From assembly GCF_000753865.1 (NCBI RefSeq), contig NZ_JQFW01000056.1, positions 1 through 64,000 of the forward strand: a stretch of 64,000 bases of DNA, read 5' to 3'. Source of the stretch: Alteromonas sp. LOR (GTDB lineage Bacteria > Pseudomonadota > Gammaproteobacteria > Enterobacterales > Alteromonadaceae). This document shows positions 1-7,902 of the stretch, one piece after another. The stretch's first letter is position 1; each line of letters starts with the position of its first letter. A model generated the notes under the pieces. It did no database searches. It saw only the letters and a program-made list of their open reading frames with translations, and was not told the origin of the DNA. Position numbers and translations under genes: made by a program.

Positions 1-321
1 GACAAGTTTGACGAGAGCGGACGCATCATAAAGCTTACCAATACTGGCTATTTTAAATAAGGCTTGAGGGGAAGCGGGAGTTTTAGTATCCCGCTCGTGA
101 AAGCCTTCAGCATATAATTCACCCGCTTTGCCGTGTCTATCGACATATACGATTATACCATCGAGTCGTTCCTCTACGGCATTCGCCAGTTCCTGCTCTA
201 TGGTATTCGGAAGTGGCTTTAGATAGTAAAGTCCGAATTCCCATGGCGCAAACACGTAGATACTAGTAAAGGTGACAATAGCAGCGGCAATGCGAATTGC
301 CGCTAATTTGCTTTTTTCCAT
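1..321 (-). CDS. Serine hydrolase, beta-lactamase-like (partial, N-terminus only)
   Basis: The gene runs off the left edge, so only the first 107 residues are visible, read from an ATG at 319-321. A hydrophobic segment at about residues 7-25 looks like a membrane anchor or uncleaved signal. The later part, ending in the motif ALFKIASIGKLYDAS, is typical of class C beta-lactamase/penicillin-binding-like serine hydrolases. S93-I-G-K96 fits the catalytic SxxK motif. The other active-site motifs lie outside the window, so activity and substrate cannot be judged. Family assignment is good; beta-lactamase versus peptidase or esterase is open. Confidence 0.72.
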   Translation of the reverse strand, partial: MEKSKLAAIRIAAAIVTFTSIYVFAPWEFGLYYLKPLPNTIEQELANAVEERLDGIIVYVDRHGKAGELYAEGFHERDTKTPASPQALFKIASIGKLYDASALVKLV

Positions 322-494
322 TTGCTTAAGTTCCAAATTGTGATTCTATAGCTGAGTATAAAATACTTAACAGTGTAAGTTTTAATACCAATGCCACCGC
401 GCAGCTAAATTATATTCAACCCAAACATATCTTTCACGCTATGAATAACAGTGTTGGTTCTGTTTCTTGAGATCTCTTCAAATAGCAGCGAAGT

Positions 495-516
495 TCTGCT
501 TCACGTACGAAGCAGA
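495..516. other. Stem-loop in a long intergenic region
   Basis: TCTGCTTC and GAAGCAGA form a perfect 8-bp stem around a 6-base loop. It lies between the partial hydrolase (starting at 321) and the peptidase relic (from 751). There is no T-tract on either side, so it is not a clear terminator. I see no gene in 322-750 or in 940-1052. Confidence 0.35.
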
Positions 517-750
517 CCTAGAACTACAGAGAAATTGTGATTCGCTTATGGCACAAAAAAGATAAACACTAAACAAGTTATTATGTCCGCTTTGTCGGAT
601 TAGCTGACGTTTGTAATCTACTTACCCTACGACTGCAATTCGCTCATAACTGCGACTTAATTTGCAATAAGTTAACGGCTGTTTTACGAACACAAAAGGC
701 TGTCAGATTTAGTTTAGCTCTATATCTGAAAGTATCAGGCTCAGTTGTGA

Positions 751-939
751 CTAATCCAAATTAAAGCAAACTAAATCATTCACTTGGCTTTTTTCGCCAA
801 GTAACCGCTTAAGAAATTTAACTTCTTCTAACGCATAAAACATACGATTTTCTCGCTTTTTCCATCCGTGCGCCTCACCGACGTACTCAACTTCTGTCTC
901 TAATTGGTGCCCTTCATTAAGGATACGTATAAGTAATGG
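751..939 (-). pseudogene. Relic of an S9 prolyl-oligopeptidase C-terminus
   Basis: One reading frame on the minus strand stays open for 62 codons and ends with TAG at 751-753. It encodes a sequence with the stretch YVGEAHGWKKRENRMFYALE. This resembles the C-terminus of S9 family peptidases (dipeptidyl/acylaminoacyl peptidases), where GEGHGF carries the catalytic histidine and is followed by a helix ending near FLxxxLG. There is no start codon at the right place and the frame is closed by a stop at 940-942. I recognise no remainder of the gene upstream. It is therefore a decayed fragment. The call rests on about 30 recognisable residues. Confidence 0.55.
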
Positions 940-1052
940 TCAACAATAATGCTCTTGATTTTCAAGACTGATATACTATGCCTGAATTTACTTAAATAAA
1001 GAGCAATGCTTTAAAACATGACTAAACACCTTCCCCATTTAGTAGGCACGCT

Positions 1053-1910
1053 GTGAAAATACCTAAACGCCTACAACCCCTTGTCGATGATGGTTTAATT
1101 GATGCAGTAATAAGCCGCTTAATGAGTGGCAAAGAAGCCGATGTGTTTATTGTTCGCTGTGGCGACCATATTCGCTGTGCAAAGGTTTACAAAGACGCGG
1201 TAAAACGCAGTTTCAAAAAAGCAGCTCAATACCAAGAAGGCAGAAAGGTACGGGGTGGTCGTCAAGCACGGGCTATGGGTAAGCGCTCAAGCTATGGCCG
1301 TCAGTTAGAAGAAGAGATTTGGCAGACTGCAGAAGTTGACGCCCTATCACGCCTTAATGAAGCCGGCGTGCGGGTACCTGATACCTATTGCTGCGTTGAT
1401 GGTGTGCTGCTTATGGAGCTTGTGTCAGATGAGAGCGGCGATGTAGCTCCTCAGTTAGGCCATGTCTCAATGAGTGAAGATGAGGCGCTCAAGCAACACA
1501 AAGAGATGATGCACAACATAATGCTCATGCTTTGCGCCGGCATAATTCACGGCGATCTCTCAGAATTTAACGTTCTTGTCGACGGTAAAGGCCCTGTAAT
1601 CATCGACTTGCCTCAAGCCGTTAATGCCTCGGCCAATAACAGCGCTGAAGCCATGTTTGCCCGTGACGTAAATAACATGCGTCGCTATTACGGTGAATTT
1701 GCTCCTCAGCTATTACATACGAATTATGCCAAAGAAATGTGGGCTTTGTTTGAAGAAGGTAATTTAACGCCTAATTCCACGCTGACTGGCGAATTTGAAG
1801 ATGATGACGAAGATGCGGATGTGGGCGCCATTCTTGAAGAAATTCAAGCGGCTGAAGACGAAGAAAAAGAACGCTTAGCGCGTATCAACTTTTCGGATGA
1901 TGCTGAGTAA
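1053..1910 (+). CDS. RIO-type serine/threonine protein kinase
   Basis: This 285-residue protein belongs to the RIO1-like atypical kinases. Visible motifs are the ATP loop (SGKEADVF, residues 25-32), the ATP-anchoring lysine in CAKVYK (K44), the catalytic loop HGDLSEFN (D168, N173) and the metal-binding IDLP (D185). The C-terminus is very acidic. In eukaryotes and archaea RIO kinases act in ribosome maturation; the bacterial role is not established. The start is GTG. A 12-codon reading frame beginning at 1018 ends in a TGA that overlaps this GTG and could couple translation, but this may be chance. All catalytic residues are present, so an active kinase is expected. Confidence 0.88.
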   Translation: MKIPKRLQPLVDDGLIDAVISRLMSGKEADVFIVRCGDHIRCAKVYKDAVKRSFKKAAQYQEGRKVRGGRQARAMGKRSSYGRQLEEEIWQTAEVDALSRLNEAGVRVPDTYCCVDGVLLMELVSDESGDVAPQLGHVSMSEDEALKQHKEMMHNIMLMLCAGIIHGDLSEFNVLVDGKGPVIIDLPQAVNASANNSAEAMFARDVNNMRRYYGEFAPQLLHTNYAKEMWALFEEGNLTPNSTLTGEFEDDDEDADVGAILEEIQAAEDEEKERLARINFSDDAE

Positions 1911-1970
1911 ACACTCTAAAAAGCCTCAACCATTTACAGGCGACATCAGCTAAAGACATAAGCTAAATTG

Positions 1971-2018
1971 GGGCAGCGGCACCTTTACCTAATTTTATAG
2001 GTACACAAGCCACTGCCC
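1971..2018. terminator. Hairpin between convergent genes
   Basis: GGGCAGCGGC (1971-1980) pairs with GCCACTGCCC (2009-2018) with one mismatch, between the ends of the RIO kinase and the DUF3015 gene. Only short T-runs flank it, so a bidirectional terminator is likely but not certain. Confidence 0.4.
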
Positions 2019-2025
2019 AGCAATA

Positions 2026-2472
2026 TTAGATGTTTGCTACAACAGCGTTGTAGAAAGCTTCTGGGTTAGCTGCTTCGTTTGTTACAACTGATACTGCCAT
2101 TTCAGCACGTACAGCAGTAACCACTTCTGCACGGTCCGCTTCGTTTACTTCTAGAATATCAAGCATTGCCGTTAAGTGTGCGCCAGAACCTTGGCTAGTT
2201 TCTTCAATGACGTTGTTGAAGTTGTTTTGAATGAAAATAGCTGCAGTCGCCATTTTGCCTTCACATGAATCAACAGATGAAATTTTTGAAGAAACCGCAG
2301 TAGTTCCTAAATCCCAAATGATGTTTGAAATAGCCGCTGCTGTGCCATTATCGTCAAAAATCATGGCTCCTATACCACAGTGTTTCCAGGCATTGATGTT
2401 GTCATCAGCTGCTACATTTCCAGCAAAAGCAGTAGTCGTTAAAAGCGCTGCAAGAGTTAATTTTTTAAACAT
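2026..2472 (-). CDS. DUF3015 family exported protein
   Basis: The 148-residue protein starts with a clear signal peptide (cleavage near AFAGNVAA, about residue 22), so it is periplasmic or outer-membrane associated. The mature part fits DUF3015: a CGIGAMIF motif with a conserved cysteine, a central glycine/serine-rich helix pair and a second cysteine in VDSCEG. The two cysteines could form a disulfide. The start is supported by AGAGGAA about 8 bases upstream. The next gene on the same strand, encoding a DUF4105 protein, ends 43 bp upstream, which suggests a shared transcript. No biochemical function is known to me for the family. Confidence 0.75.
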   Translation of the reverse strand: MFKKLTLAALLTTTAFAGNVAADDNINAWKHCGIGAMIFDDNGTAAAISNIIWDLGTTAVSSKISSVDSCEGKMATAAIFIQNNFNNVIEETSQGSGAHLTAMLDILEVNEADRAEVVTAVRAEMAVSVVTNEAANPEAFYNAVVANI

Positions 2473-2515
2473 TTTTTTATTCCTCTGATTTTCAAGTTTA
2501 TTTTTTATTTAATTT

Positions 2516-4345
2516 TCAATAATAATGCGAAATAAGCACGCCAAAGTCAGTACCTTGCTTGTTATCAATATTAAGTCTCACATCCCAGCGCTGATTAATT
2601 AAATATCGTGCTGACACTGAGAGATAGTGCAGGTCCTTCGATGGTTGATTTACAAACCATTGTTGGCCCACTGCCAATGACATTGCTATTTCAGGCGTGA
2701 CATGTGCCACGCCCCCTACTTCTGAACCTACAGCAATAAAGCCGCCGTTCAGATTAGAGCTGGTAATGGAAGTGCTAAGTGCCGCATACCCCACAAGGTT
2801 GTGGCGAAACACCCAAGACTTCCCTATAAAACTGTCTATGTAACCCGCGCCACAATCTACACAATTATTTGCTTGGTCGCGGTAACCAAAGGCTAACTTC
2901 CAAGCCCAATTGCTATCTAGTGGTAACCCAGATTCAGATGCATTGAGGTTAATAATACGTACCGGTGTAAACTCCTTAATCGAGACTCCCTCTCCCTCAA
3001 GATACCGAAGACGTAAATTAAACGTGGTAAGTTCAGAATAAGGAATTCGCCCCGGATTAAGCGTAAGTAAATCATAATAATTCGCGCGAAAATTTAGTTC
3101 ACTGGCCATTCCACCCGCTGACGAATTGTAAAGCGCTAAGCCAATACGGGTAGTGTCCTGAGCCTCATGGGGAGGACGTCTTTTCACTATATCCCAATTT
3201 GGCTTAACAGGTGCCATAGAAAATCGCTTTATCATGGCCTGCCGCTTTTGCGCTTTTTGGATATCGGTAAGGTCGTCTTCTTTTTGCTCAATAAATGCAA
3301 AGTAATCGTAGAGGGTATCTATTACTCGTATCGCAGACGCATCCGTTAGCGATGCAAGCTGTTGATGCGTCTCTTGAGGTGCGCTTTCCAATATAGTTAG
3401 GAGTACTTGCTGTTCTCGAGGGTTTAGTTGTTGCCAGCGATCATACAGAGTCTGTTGACGTGAACCGTGGTAAATAACGTCACTAAACATGACTCGTTCG
3501 CCCTGATGACGCTGCATCATCACTACCAAATCAAACGGCATCACCCATATCTTGTTGGGAGCAATAAGCGGTTTATCGAACACTAAACCAAGCAACTTTG
3601 CCAGTTGGTAGGCACAGTTTTGCTCAAAAAAGTAATAGGTCATAGTGGCATTTTCTAGTTCCCACAAGTGAGCTAGCAAAAATTGAATATCGTCTTGGGT
3701 TAGGTTGAGCTTGTACTCCCACATGTCGCGCAGCTCTGTTTCGCTATACGTTAAATGGTGATGGTGGTACTTCTGATTTGAGAATTTGCCTTGGTAGCCG
3801 CCCAATATACCTTTAGTGATATACACCAGCTTATTTTCGTCAGTGGGAACCTTGGCGCCATAAGAAAACGTGTTATCTAAGAGTCCCTCTTCTGAGCCGC
3901 TATTAAACTTTAAGAAAACGTGACCAAACATAGACGCAGGGTTACCTAAATAACCCGAAGCAAATATAAGGCTTGCGCTTTGGGTTGAAAATGCATCTAA
4001 GTATTCTTGATACCGGGGACATTTAACGTCAGGGAAGCTCAACTCTGGCAGATGCTTGTTAATAAAGAGCTTACGCGCAGGAAACTGGCATTGGCTGGTT
4101 GGCTTGTTAGTAAAAGCGCTTATCGTTGCTTTGAGCTCTGCATGGGGATTCTTGAAGCCGTTTTCTGCTAAGTAAAAATTTTCATCACTAGCATTTAACG
4201 ACACTGCTGTTTGCTCAGCATGCAGCAACTGTTTCCACACGCTTTGCGATGCGGCGCTATCTACATCATGAGTTACACCTGTGGCAGAAGCGAGAGGCAC
4301 AATTGAAAGCAAGAAAATACAACAGCGAATGAAAAAGGAGTACAA
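2516..4345 (-). CDS. DUF4105 domain envelope protein
   Basis: The 609-residue protein has a signal peptide (cleavage near PLASA, about residue 20). The central part matches DUF4105, with the motifs FASGYLGNPASMFGH and FFEQNCAYQLAKLLG. The conserved His and Cys in these motifs recall an NlpC/P60-like or lipase-type catalytic set, but that is inference. The last 200 residues have alternating hydrophobic/polar segments and end in aromatic residues, suggesting a small outer-membrane beta-domain. The start is TTG, with AGGAA 7 bases upstream; no ATG is available nearby. It shares a strand with the DUF3015 gene, 43 bp apart, and the two probably work together in the envelope. Confidence 0.72.
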   Translation of the reverse strand: MYSFFIRCCIFLLSIVPLASATGVTHDVDSAASQSVWKQLLHAEQTAVSLNASDENFYLAENGFKNPHAELKATISAFTNKPTSQCQFPARKLFINKHLPELSFPDVKCPRYQEYLDAFSTQSASLIFASGYLGNPASMFGHVFLKFNSGSEEGLLDNTFSYGAKVPTDENKLVYITKGILGGYQGKFSNQKYHHHHLTYSETELRDMWEYKLNLTQDDIQFLLAHLWELENATMTYYFFEQNCAYQLAKLLGLVFDKPLIAPNKIWVMPFDLVVMMQRHQGERVMFSDVIYHGSRQQTLYDRWQQLNPREQQVLLTILESAPQETHQQLASLTDASAIRVIDTLYDYFAFIEQKEDDLTDIQKAQKRQAMIKRFSMAPVKPNWDIVKRRPPHEAQDTTRIGLALYNSSAGGMASELNFRANYYDLLTLNPGRIPYSELTTFNLRLRYLEGEGVSIKEFTPVRIINLNASESGLPLDSNWAWKLAFGYRDQANNCVDCGAGYIDSFIGKSWVFRHNLVGYAALSTSITSSNLNGGFIAVGSEVGGVAHVTPEIAMSLAVGQQWFVNQPSKDLHYLSVSARYLINQRWDVRLNIDNKQGTDFGVLISHYY

Positions 4346-4762
4346 CAGAGATTCCTACAATAAATCCATTTAAGTTCACAATGTCAGGGCTGACAGTTAA
4401 CGCTCTGAATGCAGAGAAGAAATAAATATGCCTGCAGCCATGCGCATATACAAGCTGTAATTTAAAAAATGATGAGGAATGAGAGGTTGAGAGGTTGAGA
4501 GGTTGAGAGGTTGGGAGTTAAGTAAAAAGTGGAACTATTGCAAAAAAACGCTGTTTCACCACGAAACAAATAACTGGTTAAATTTAGTACAATCAGTAAC
4601 TTACGCTGTCAGCTTAACTTACACATTCAAAATCTATGTCTTAGGTTTAAAAAATTTCATTATAAAAATCAATACCTTAAAAAGTGGCTCGGATTTCGCT
4701 AAGTGTTCGCGCTCTACATTTTTAATAAGAATAAAATTCTCTCTATAAGGATATGATTTATA
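4346..4762. other. Divergent promoter region, 417 bp
   Basis: This stretch separates the DUF4105 gene (minus) from the PEP-CTERM-like gene (plus) and must hold both promoters. It is AT-rich and contains the short tandem repeat listed separately. An open frame at 4503-4748 begins inside that repeat and has no recognisable protein character, so I do not call it. Confidence 0.5.
4481..4512. repeat. Perfect 8-bp tandem repeat, four copies
   Basis: The unit GAGAGGTT occurs four times in a row without mismatch, about 250 bp upstream of the PEP-CTERM-like gene. Perfect 8-bp arrays are prone to slippage, so copy number may vary between isolates. Being non-coding, it could only affect spacing in the promoter region. 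Confidence 0.9.
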
Positions 4763-6052
4763 ATGAAATTCAAGAATACGCTTCTTGCTGCGTCTCTCAC
4801 TTTAGCCACCCTTTCTTTTCAGTCTAATGCAGACGTTATTATTTCGGGCTTTGGCGGAGACGCGGGGTATGGTAATGAGCGTTCGTATGCAGAGTCCGCC
4901 GAACAGTATGAACTGCCATTTGATATAAATATAAGCGGAAAAAACTTCAGTAGTTTTAAAGCACTTACAAACGGAAGTATCGATCTATATGAAGAAGCGC
5001 TACCAGATGTAGGACAAAGCCTTGCCGTGCTGACTCCTTTCCGTACGGATTCAAATAACCAATGCGTTACTTGCGGTGCAACTTATATTGGCGGCTTATC
5101 TGAAGACGTTGTTGCTGTTACTTGGTTAGACATTAGCCAGGATGAAGGGAGTACTTCTCACAATACGTTTCAAGCATTGATAATCGACCGCTCTGAAGAT
5201 ACGGGGCAAGCGGGCGATGTAGATATCGAGTTCAGATACGAAGAACTATCATATCGCGAGGAAGGAACTTTTCCTTCGATAGCAGGCGTGAGCTTACCTG
5301 TAGATGAACGTGAGGGGTTACCTGGAGGCGGAAACGTTCAGTTAATTGACAGCGAAACTCCGCAAATATCGATTGGAGATCCAATTTCAATACCTGAAAG
5401 TGCTAATCTTATTGCGCTTCCAGGCAGCGGTACAGCAGACATTTTAGATCTTGTTAATGCATCAAACGTTGGTGAAAATGGTATATGGTCGTACTCTGTT
5501 CGTGACGGCGAAGTAAGCTTAGCAGGCTCTCAGTCTGGGAGCGATGGTACTGGAACTCAAGCCGACCCATTTATGCCCTCAGGTGACGTAGACGGTAGTT
5601 GGGAATTTGAATTTACCATTTCATCAGATGATGACATTGTCTTTATCGACCCTGATGTAGCAATTGGCTACGATTACGCAGTGGAATCTGGCCCAGAAAT
5701 AGCTTCAGTAATTTTACCAACTGGTTTCGATGCAGAATACGAATTATGGTTGATGGGTGCATCTGGCTGGGAGTTTATAGAAAGCCTAACGGCTGATGAA
5801 GAATACTTTTTCGACACCAGCGTGACTGAATTTCGTGTGTTGGGTATCGATACGAGCAACATGATTGATCCGGAAGACGCCATGGCGTTTGTGACTGGAT
5901 TGTCTTTTACTGGTGCTGGCGATGTCGTTATGACTCAAACACCTATTACTGAATTTGTTGCACCGACATCAGTCAGCGAACCAAGAATGATTTTCTTAAT
6001 GCTTACCGCGCTTGGTTTGTTCACTATTCGCTCTCGCAGAAAGAATAAATAG
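4763..6052 (+). CDS. Surface protein with NIDO-like domain and PEP-CTERM-like tail
   Basis: The 429-residue protein has a signal peptide (cleavage after SNA, about residue 23). Residues 30-170 resemble a nidogen-type extracellular domain: aromatic/acidic strands, a CVTCG pair, and the pattern VVAVTWLDIS...NTFQALIID...DVDIEFRYEEL. The C-terminus has the tripartite layout of PEP-CTERM sorting signals: a short VSEP motif, a hydrophobic helix (MIFLMLTALGLFTI) and a basic end (RSRRKNK). The usual PEP reads SEP here. Such tails are normally cut by exosortase. No exosortase gene is in this window. AAGGA lies 12 bases before the ATG. A strong terminator follows. Confidence 0.72.
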   Translation: MKFKNTLLAASLTLATLSFQSNADVIISGFGGDAGYGNERSYAESAEQYELPFDINISGKNFSSFKALTNGSIDLYEEALPDVGQSLAVLTPFRTDSNNQCVTCGATYIGGLSEDVVAVTWLDISQDEGSTSHNTFQALIIDRSEDTGQAGDVDIEFRYEELSYREEGTFPSIAGVSLPVDEREGLPGGGNVQLIDSETPQISIGDPISIPESANLIALPGSGTADILDLVNASNVGENGIWSYSVRDGEVSLAGSQSGSDGTGTQADPFMPSGDVDGSWEFEFTISSDDDIVFIDPDVAIGYDYAVESGPEIASVILPTGFDAEYELWLMGASGWEFIESLTADEEYFFDTSVTEFRVLGIDTSNMIDPEDAMAFVTGLSFTGAGDVVMTQTPITEFVAPTSVSEPRMIFLMLTALGLFTIRSRRKNK

Positions 6053-6082
6053 ATTTTTCACTTATTGTAAATAGAATATCTT

Positions 6083-6108
6083 GGGGCCTTGCGGCCCCTT
6101 CTTTGTTT
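6083..6108 (+). terminator. Rho-independent terminator
   Basis: GGGGCC-TTGC-GGCCCC is a perfect 6-bp GC stem followed by TTCTTTGTTT. It lies 30 bp after the stop of the PEP-CTERM-like gene and just before the IalB-like gene. Confidence 0.85.
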
Positions 6109-6125
6109 AAATTGGAATTCAAAAA

Positions 6126-6671
6126 ATGCGTTATATTCTCTCGCAAATCAGCTTGGCTACATTGGCGTTCGCCTCTCTTTTCATATCTATAGCCACGGAG
6201 GCACAAACCTCAAAAAATACACTTGCTGCGCCCGCTAAAGCCTCTACTACCAAGCAAAAAACGGTATCCGAACGGTGGAGTTTTCAATGTGAGGCAGAGC
6301 ACTGTTTTATAAGCCAAGTTCTAGTGGCTCGCAATAAAGAATTAGCCGGTGTTGTTGGCGCCGTTAACGTTGCTATCTCGGCAGAAAACCAACCTATTCT
6401 CACACTGCGACTGAGTCCTTATGCGAAACAAAAAGTCGGCCTAGGAATAAAAATTGATGAAAATAAACCGGTTCGCGTGAGTATTCAACATTGCGACACC
6501 AAGATCTGTGAGACCAATATTGTAATTGATGACACTATGATGAAAGAGCTCAACTCTGGCAAACGTTTCATGGTGGCTTTTATGAATACCAATGAACAGC
6601 AAACTACCCTGCCATTTTCTCTTGAAGGCTTCTCAAAAGCCTACGAGGAATTATTAGCTACCACTGATTAA
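6126..6671 (+). CDS. IalB-like (invasion-associated locus B) exported protein
   Basis: The 181-residue protein has a signal peptide (residues 1 to about 26, ending near ATEAQ). The mature part fits the invasion-associated locus B family: a WSFQC start with paired cysteines (QCEAEHC, and QHCDTKIC further on), the motif GLGIKIDENKP and the C-terminal pattern LPFSLEGFSKAYEEL. In Bartonella the founding member affects red-cell invasion, but relatives are widespread in free-living bacteria where the role is unclear. The gene stands alone; the terminator just upstream separates it from the preceding gene. Family call is fairly firm, function unknown. Confidence 0.72.
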   Translation: MRYILSQISLATLAFASLFISIATEAQTSKNTLAAPAKASTTKQKTVSERWSFQCEAEHCFISQVLVARNKELAGVVGAVNVAISAENQPILTLRLSPYAKQKVGLGIKIDENKPVRVSIQHCDTKICETNIVIDDTMMKELNSGKRFMVAFMNTNEQQTTLPFSLEGFSKAYEELLATTD

Positions 6672-6704
6672 GCACTGCGGGGTTTAGCACTGTCCGCAAA
6701 AGCT

Positions 6705-6731
6705 GACGTAAATAGCCTACTCATTTACGTC
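6705..6731. terminator. Candidate bidirectional terminator
   Basis: GACGTAAAT and ATTTACGTC form a perfect 9-bp stem around a 9-base loop, between two convergent genes. On the plus strand it is followed by a short TTTT; the T-tract is weak, hence moderate confidence. Confidence 0.45.
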
Positions 6732-6772
6732 GTGTAGTTTTAAAAGGTATTACCTATATTGTAAAAATAAAA

Positions 6773-7015
6773 TCAGGAATCAGACTCCGGCATGGCTTCT
6801 AATGTATCAACAATGTCACTGTTGCCACTTAGTTTCGCAAGGTCTATTAGGTAGTCCTTTTCCAGTGATTTAAGAGATTTACCGTCTAGCCTCGCTTTAA
6901 CTTCATCAATGTCGCCATTGGCAATCGACGTTTTTATTGCTGCAAAGTCGCCTATTGATTGGTCGTTTTGATTACTATCATCATTTGGATTACTGTCTGA
7001 AGTATTAGAAGTCAT
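6773..7015 (-). CDS. Small acidic protein, possibly one ankyrin-like repeat
   Basis: This is an 80-residue protein without signal peptide or membrane segment. The first 20 residues are rich in Asn, Asp and Ser and look disordered. Residues 24-75 (AAIKTSIANGDIDEVKARL followed by a leucine-rich helix) have the helix-turn-helix rhythm of an ankyrin-type repeat. AAGGA 6 bases before the ATG supports a real gene. It has no operon partner nearby. I do not recognise a named family. Confidence 0.5.
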   Translation of the reverse strand: MTSNTSDSNPNDDSNQNDQSIGDFAAIKTSIANGDIDEVKARLDGKSLKSLEKDYLIDLAKLSGNSDIVDTLEAMPESDS

Positions 7016-7101
7016 ATATTGTCCTTAACATGTTTATTGATTTAAGATGTTAATCCACCCTATTTATTTGAATACGGCTGTTGAAGTTGCCCTTTTGAAC
7101 T

Positions 7102-7153
7102 CAGTCTTATAGCTAAGTCTTACAGCTAAGCCTTAAAACTAGGCCGTTAAATA
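7102..7153. repeat. Degenerate 13-bp tandem array, about 4 units
   Basis: Four consecutive 13-mers align: CAGTCTTATAGCT, AAGTCTTACAGCT, AAGCCTTAAAACT and AGGCCGTTAAATA. The array lies downstream of the acetyltransferase gene's stop (7227, minus strand). It belongs to the set of 3'-flank arrays discussed under findings. Confidence 0.6.
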
Positions 7154-7226
7154 AATTTTTGAAACCGAGTTGTAAACTCAAGTTTTAGACAGAGTAGAAA
7201 TACATTACGGCGTTTGCCGTGCTGAT

Positions 7227-7709
7227 TTAAAGCCACTTATACATTACCAATGCATCGACAAAGCCTTTCGCTGGATGATTGAACGCATTAGGTAGTTTCC
7301 CAACAGTGTCGTACCCTAACTTGTGCCATAAGCGGATGGCTCCCTCGTTAGTTGAAGCAACAAAGTTAAACTGCATTGCCTTGTAACCTAACTCTTTTGC
7401 CATGGTCTGAGAATGCTCACACATGGCCGTTGCTACTCCCTTCCCGCTTGCTGATGCCGCAACCATATAACCACAGTTACAAACATGGTCTCCCGGGCCG
7501 GCGTGATTAGTTTTAAGATAATACGTACCTACCACCTCACCGTCATCCAATGCTATGTAAGTTTTGCGGGGAGTATTGACCCAGATATTAAGTGCTTCTT
7601 CCTTTGAGGTGTCTGTGCGAAACGCATAGGTTTCGCCCGCTTTTGCTACCTCATGAAAAATAGGCCATATCAGATCAAAATCTTGAATAGAGGCTTCTTT
7701 TATTTCCAT
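7227..7709 (-). CDS. GNAT family N-acetyltransferase
   Basis: The 160-residue protein is a single GNAT domain that would transfer an acetyl group from acetyl-CoA to an unknown amine. The coenzyme A loop is visible as ASASGKGVATAM (about residues 84-95), preceded by the beta-4 strand CNCGYMVA. The C-terminal motif B region reads NEGAIRLWHKLGYDTVGKLP, typical of the family. Length is normal. The gene stands alone, with repeat-containing spacers on both sides. The substrate cannot be told; family members include toxin, antibiotic and protein acetylases. Confidence 0.85.
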   Translation of the reverse strand: MEIKEASIQDFDLIWPIFHEVAKAGETYAFRTDTSKEEALNIWVNTPRKTYIALDDGEVVGTYYLKTNHAGPGDHVCNCGYMVAASASGKGVATAMCEHSQTMAKELGYKAMQFNFVASTNEGAIRLWHKLGYDTVGKLPNAFNHPAKGFVDALVMYKWL

Positions 7710-7821
7710 TAACGCACAACCTTTTGGCGACGTTAGGAAGCGGTTTACAAACCTACCTCCCTAACGCTATCTACATTATTTATAACAGTAACAAAAACTG
7801 CTTTACTAAGTACCGTTGTAC

Positions 7822-7881
7822 CACAAATAATGTCGCCAATTGTTATGTCGCCATATAATTTGTCACTAAACGCTATGTCGT
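7822..7881. repeat. Degenerate 15-bp tandem array, 4 units
   Basis: Four 15-mers follow each other: CACAAATAATGTCGC, CAATTGTTATGTCGC, CATATAATTTGTCAC and TAAACGCTATGTCGT. The array starts about 20 bp downstream of the stop of the PQQ-type sugar dehydrogenase gene (minus strand). Its unit is unrelated to the 13-bp array 700 bp away. Confidence 0.7.
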
Positions 7882-7902
7882 CACAGCGCTGGCCCTGCTC
7901 AA

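Noticed and set aside
4503..4748. An 81-codon plus-strand frame before the PEP-CTERM-like gene
   Set aside because: It begins in the 8-bp repeat and has no family resemblance or ribosome site.
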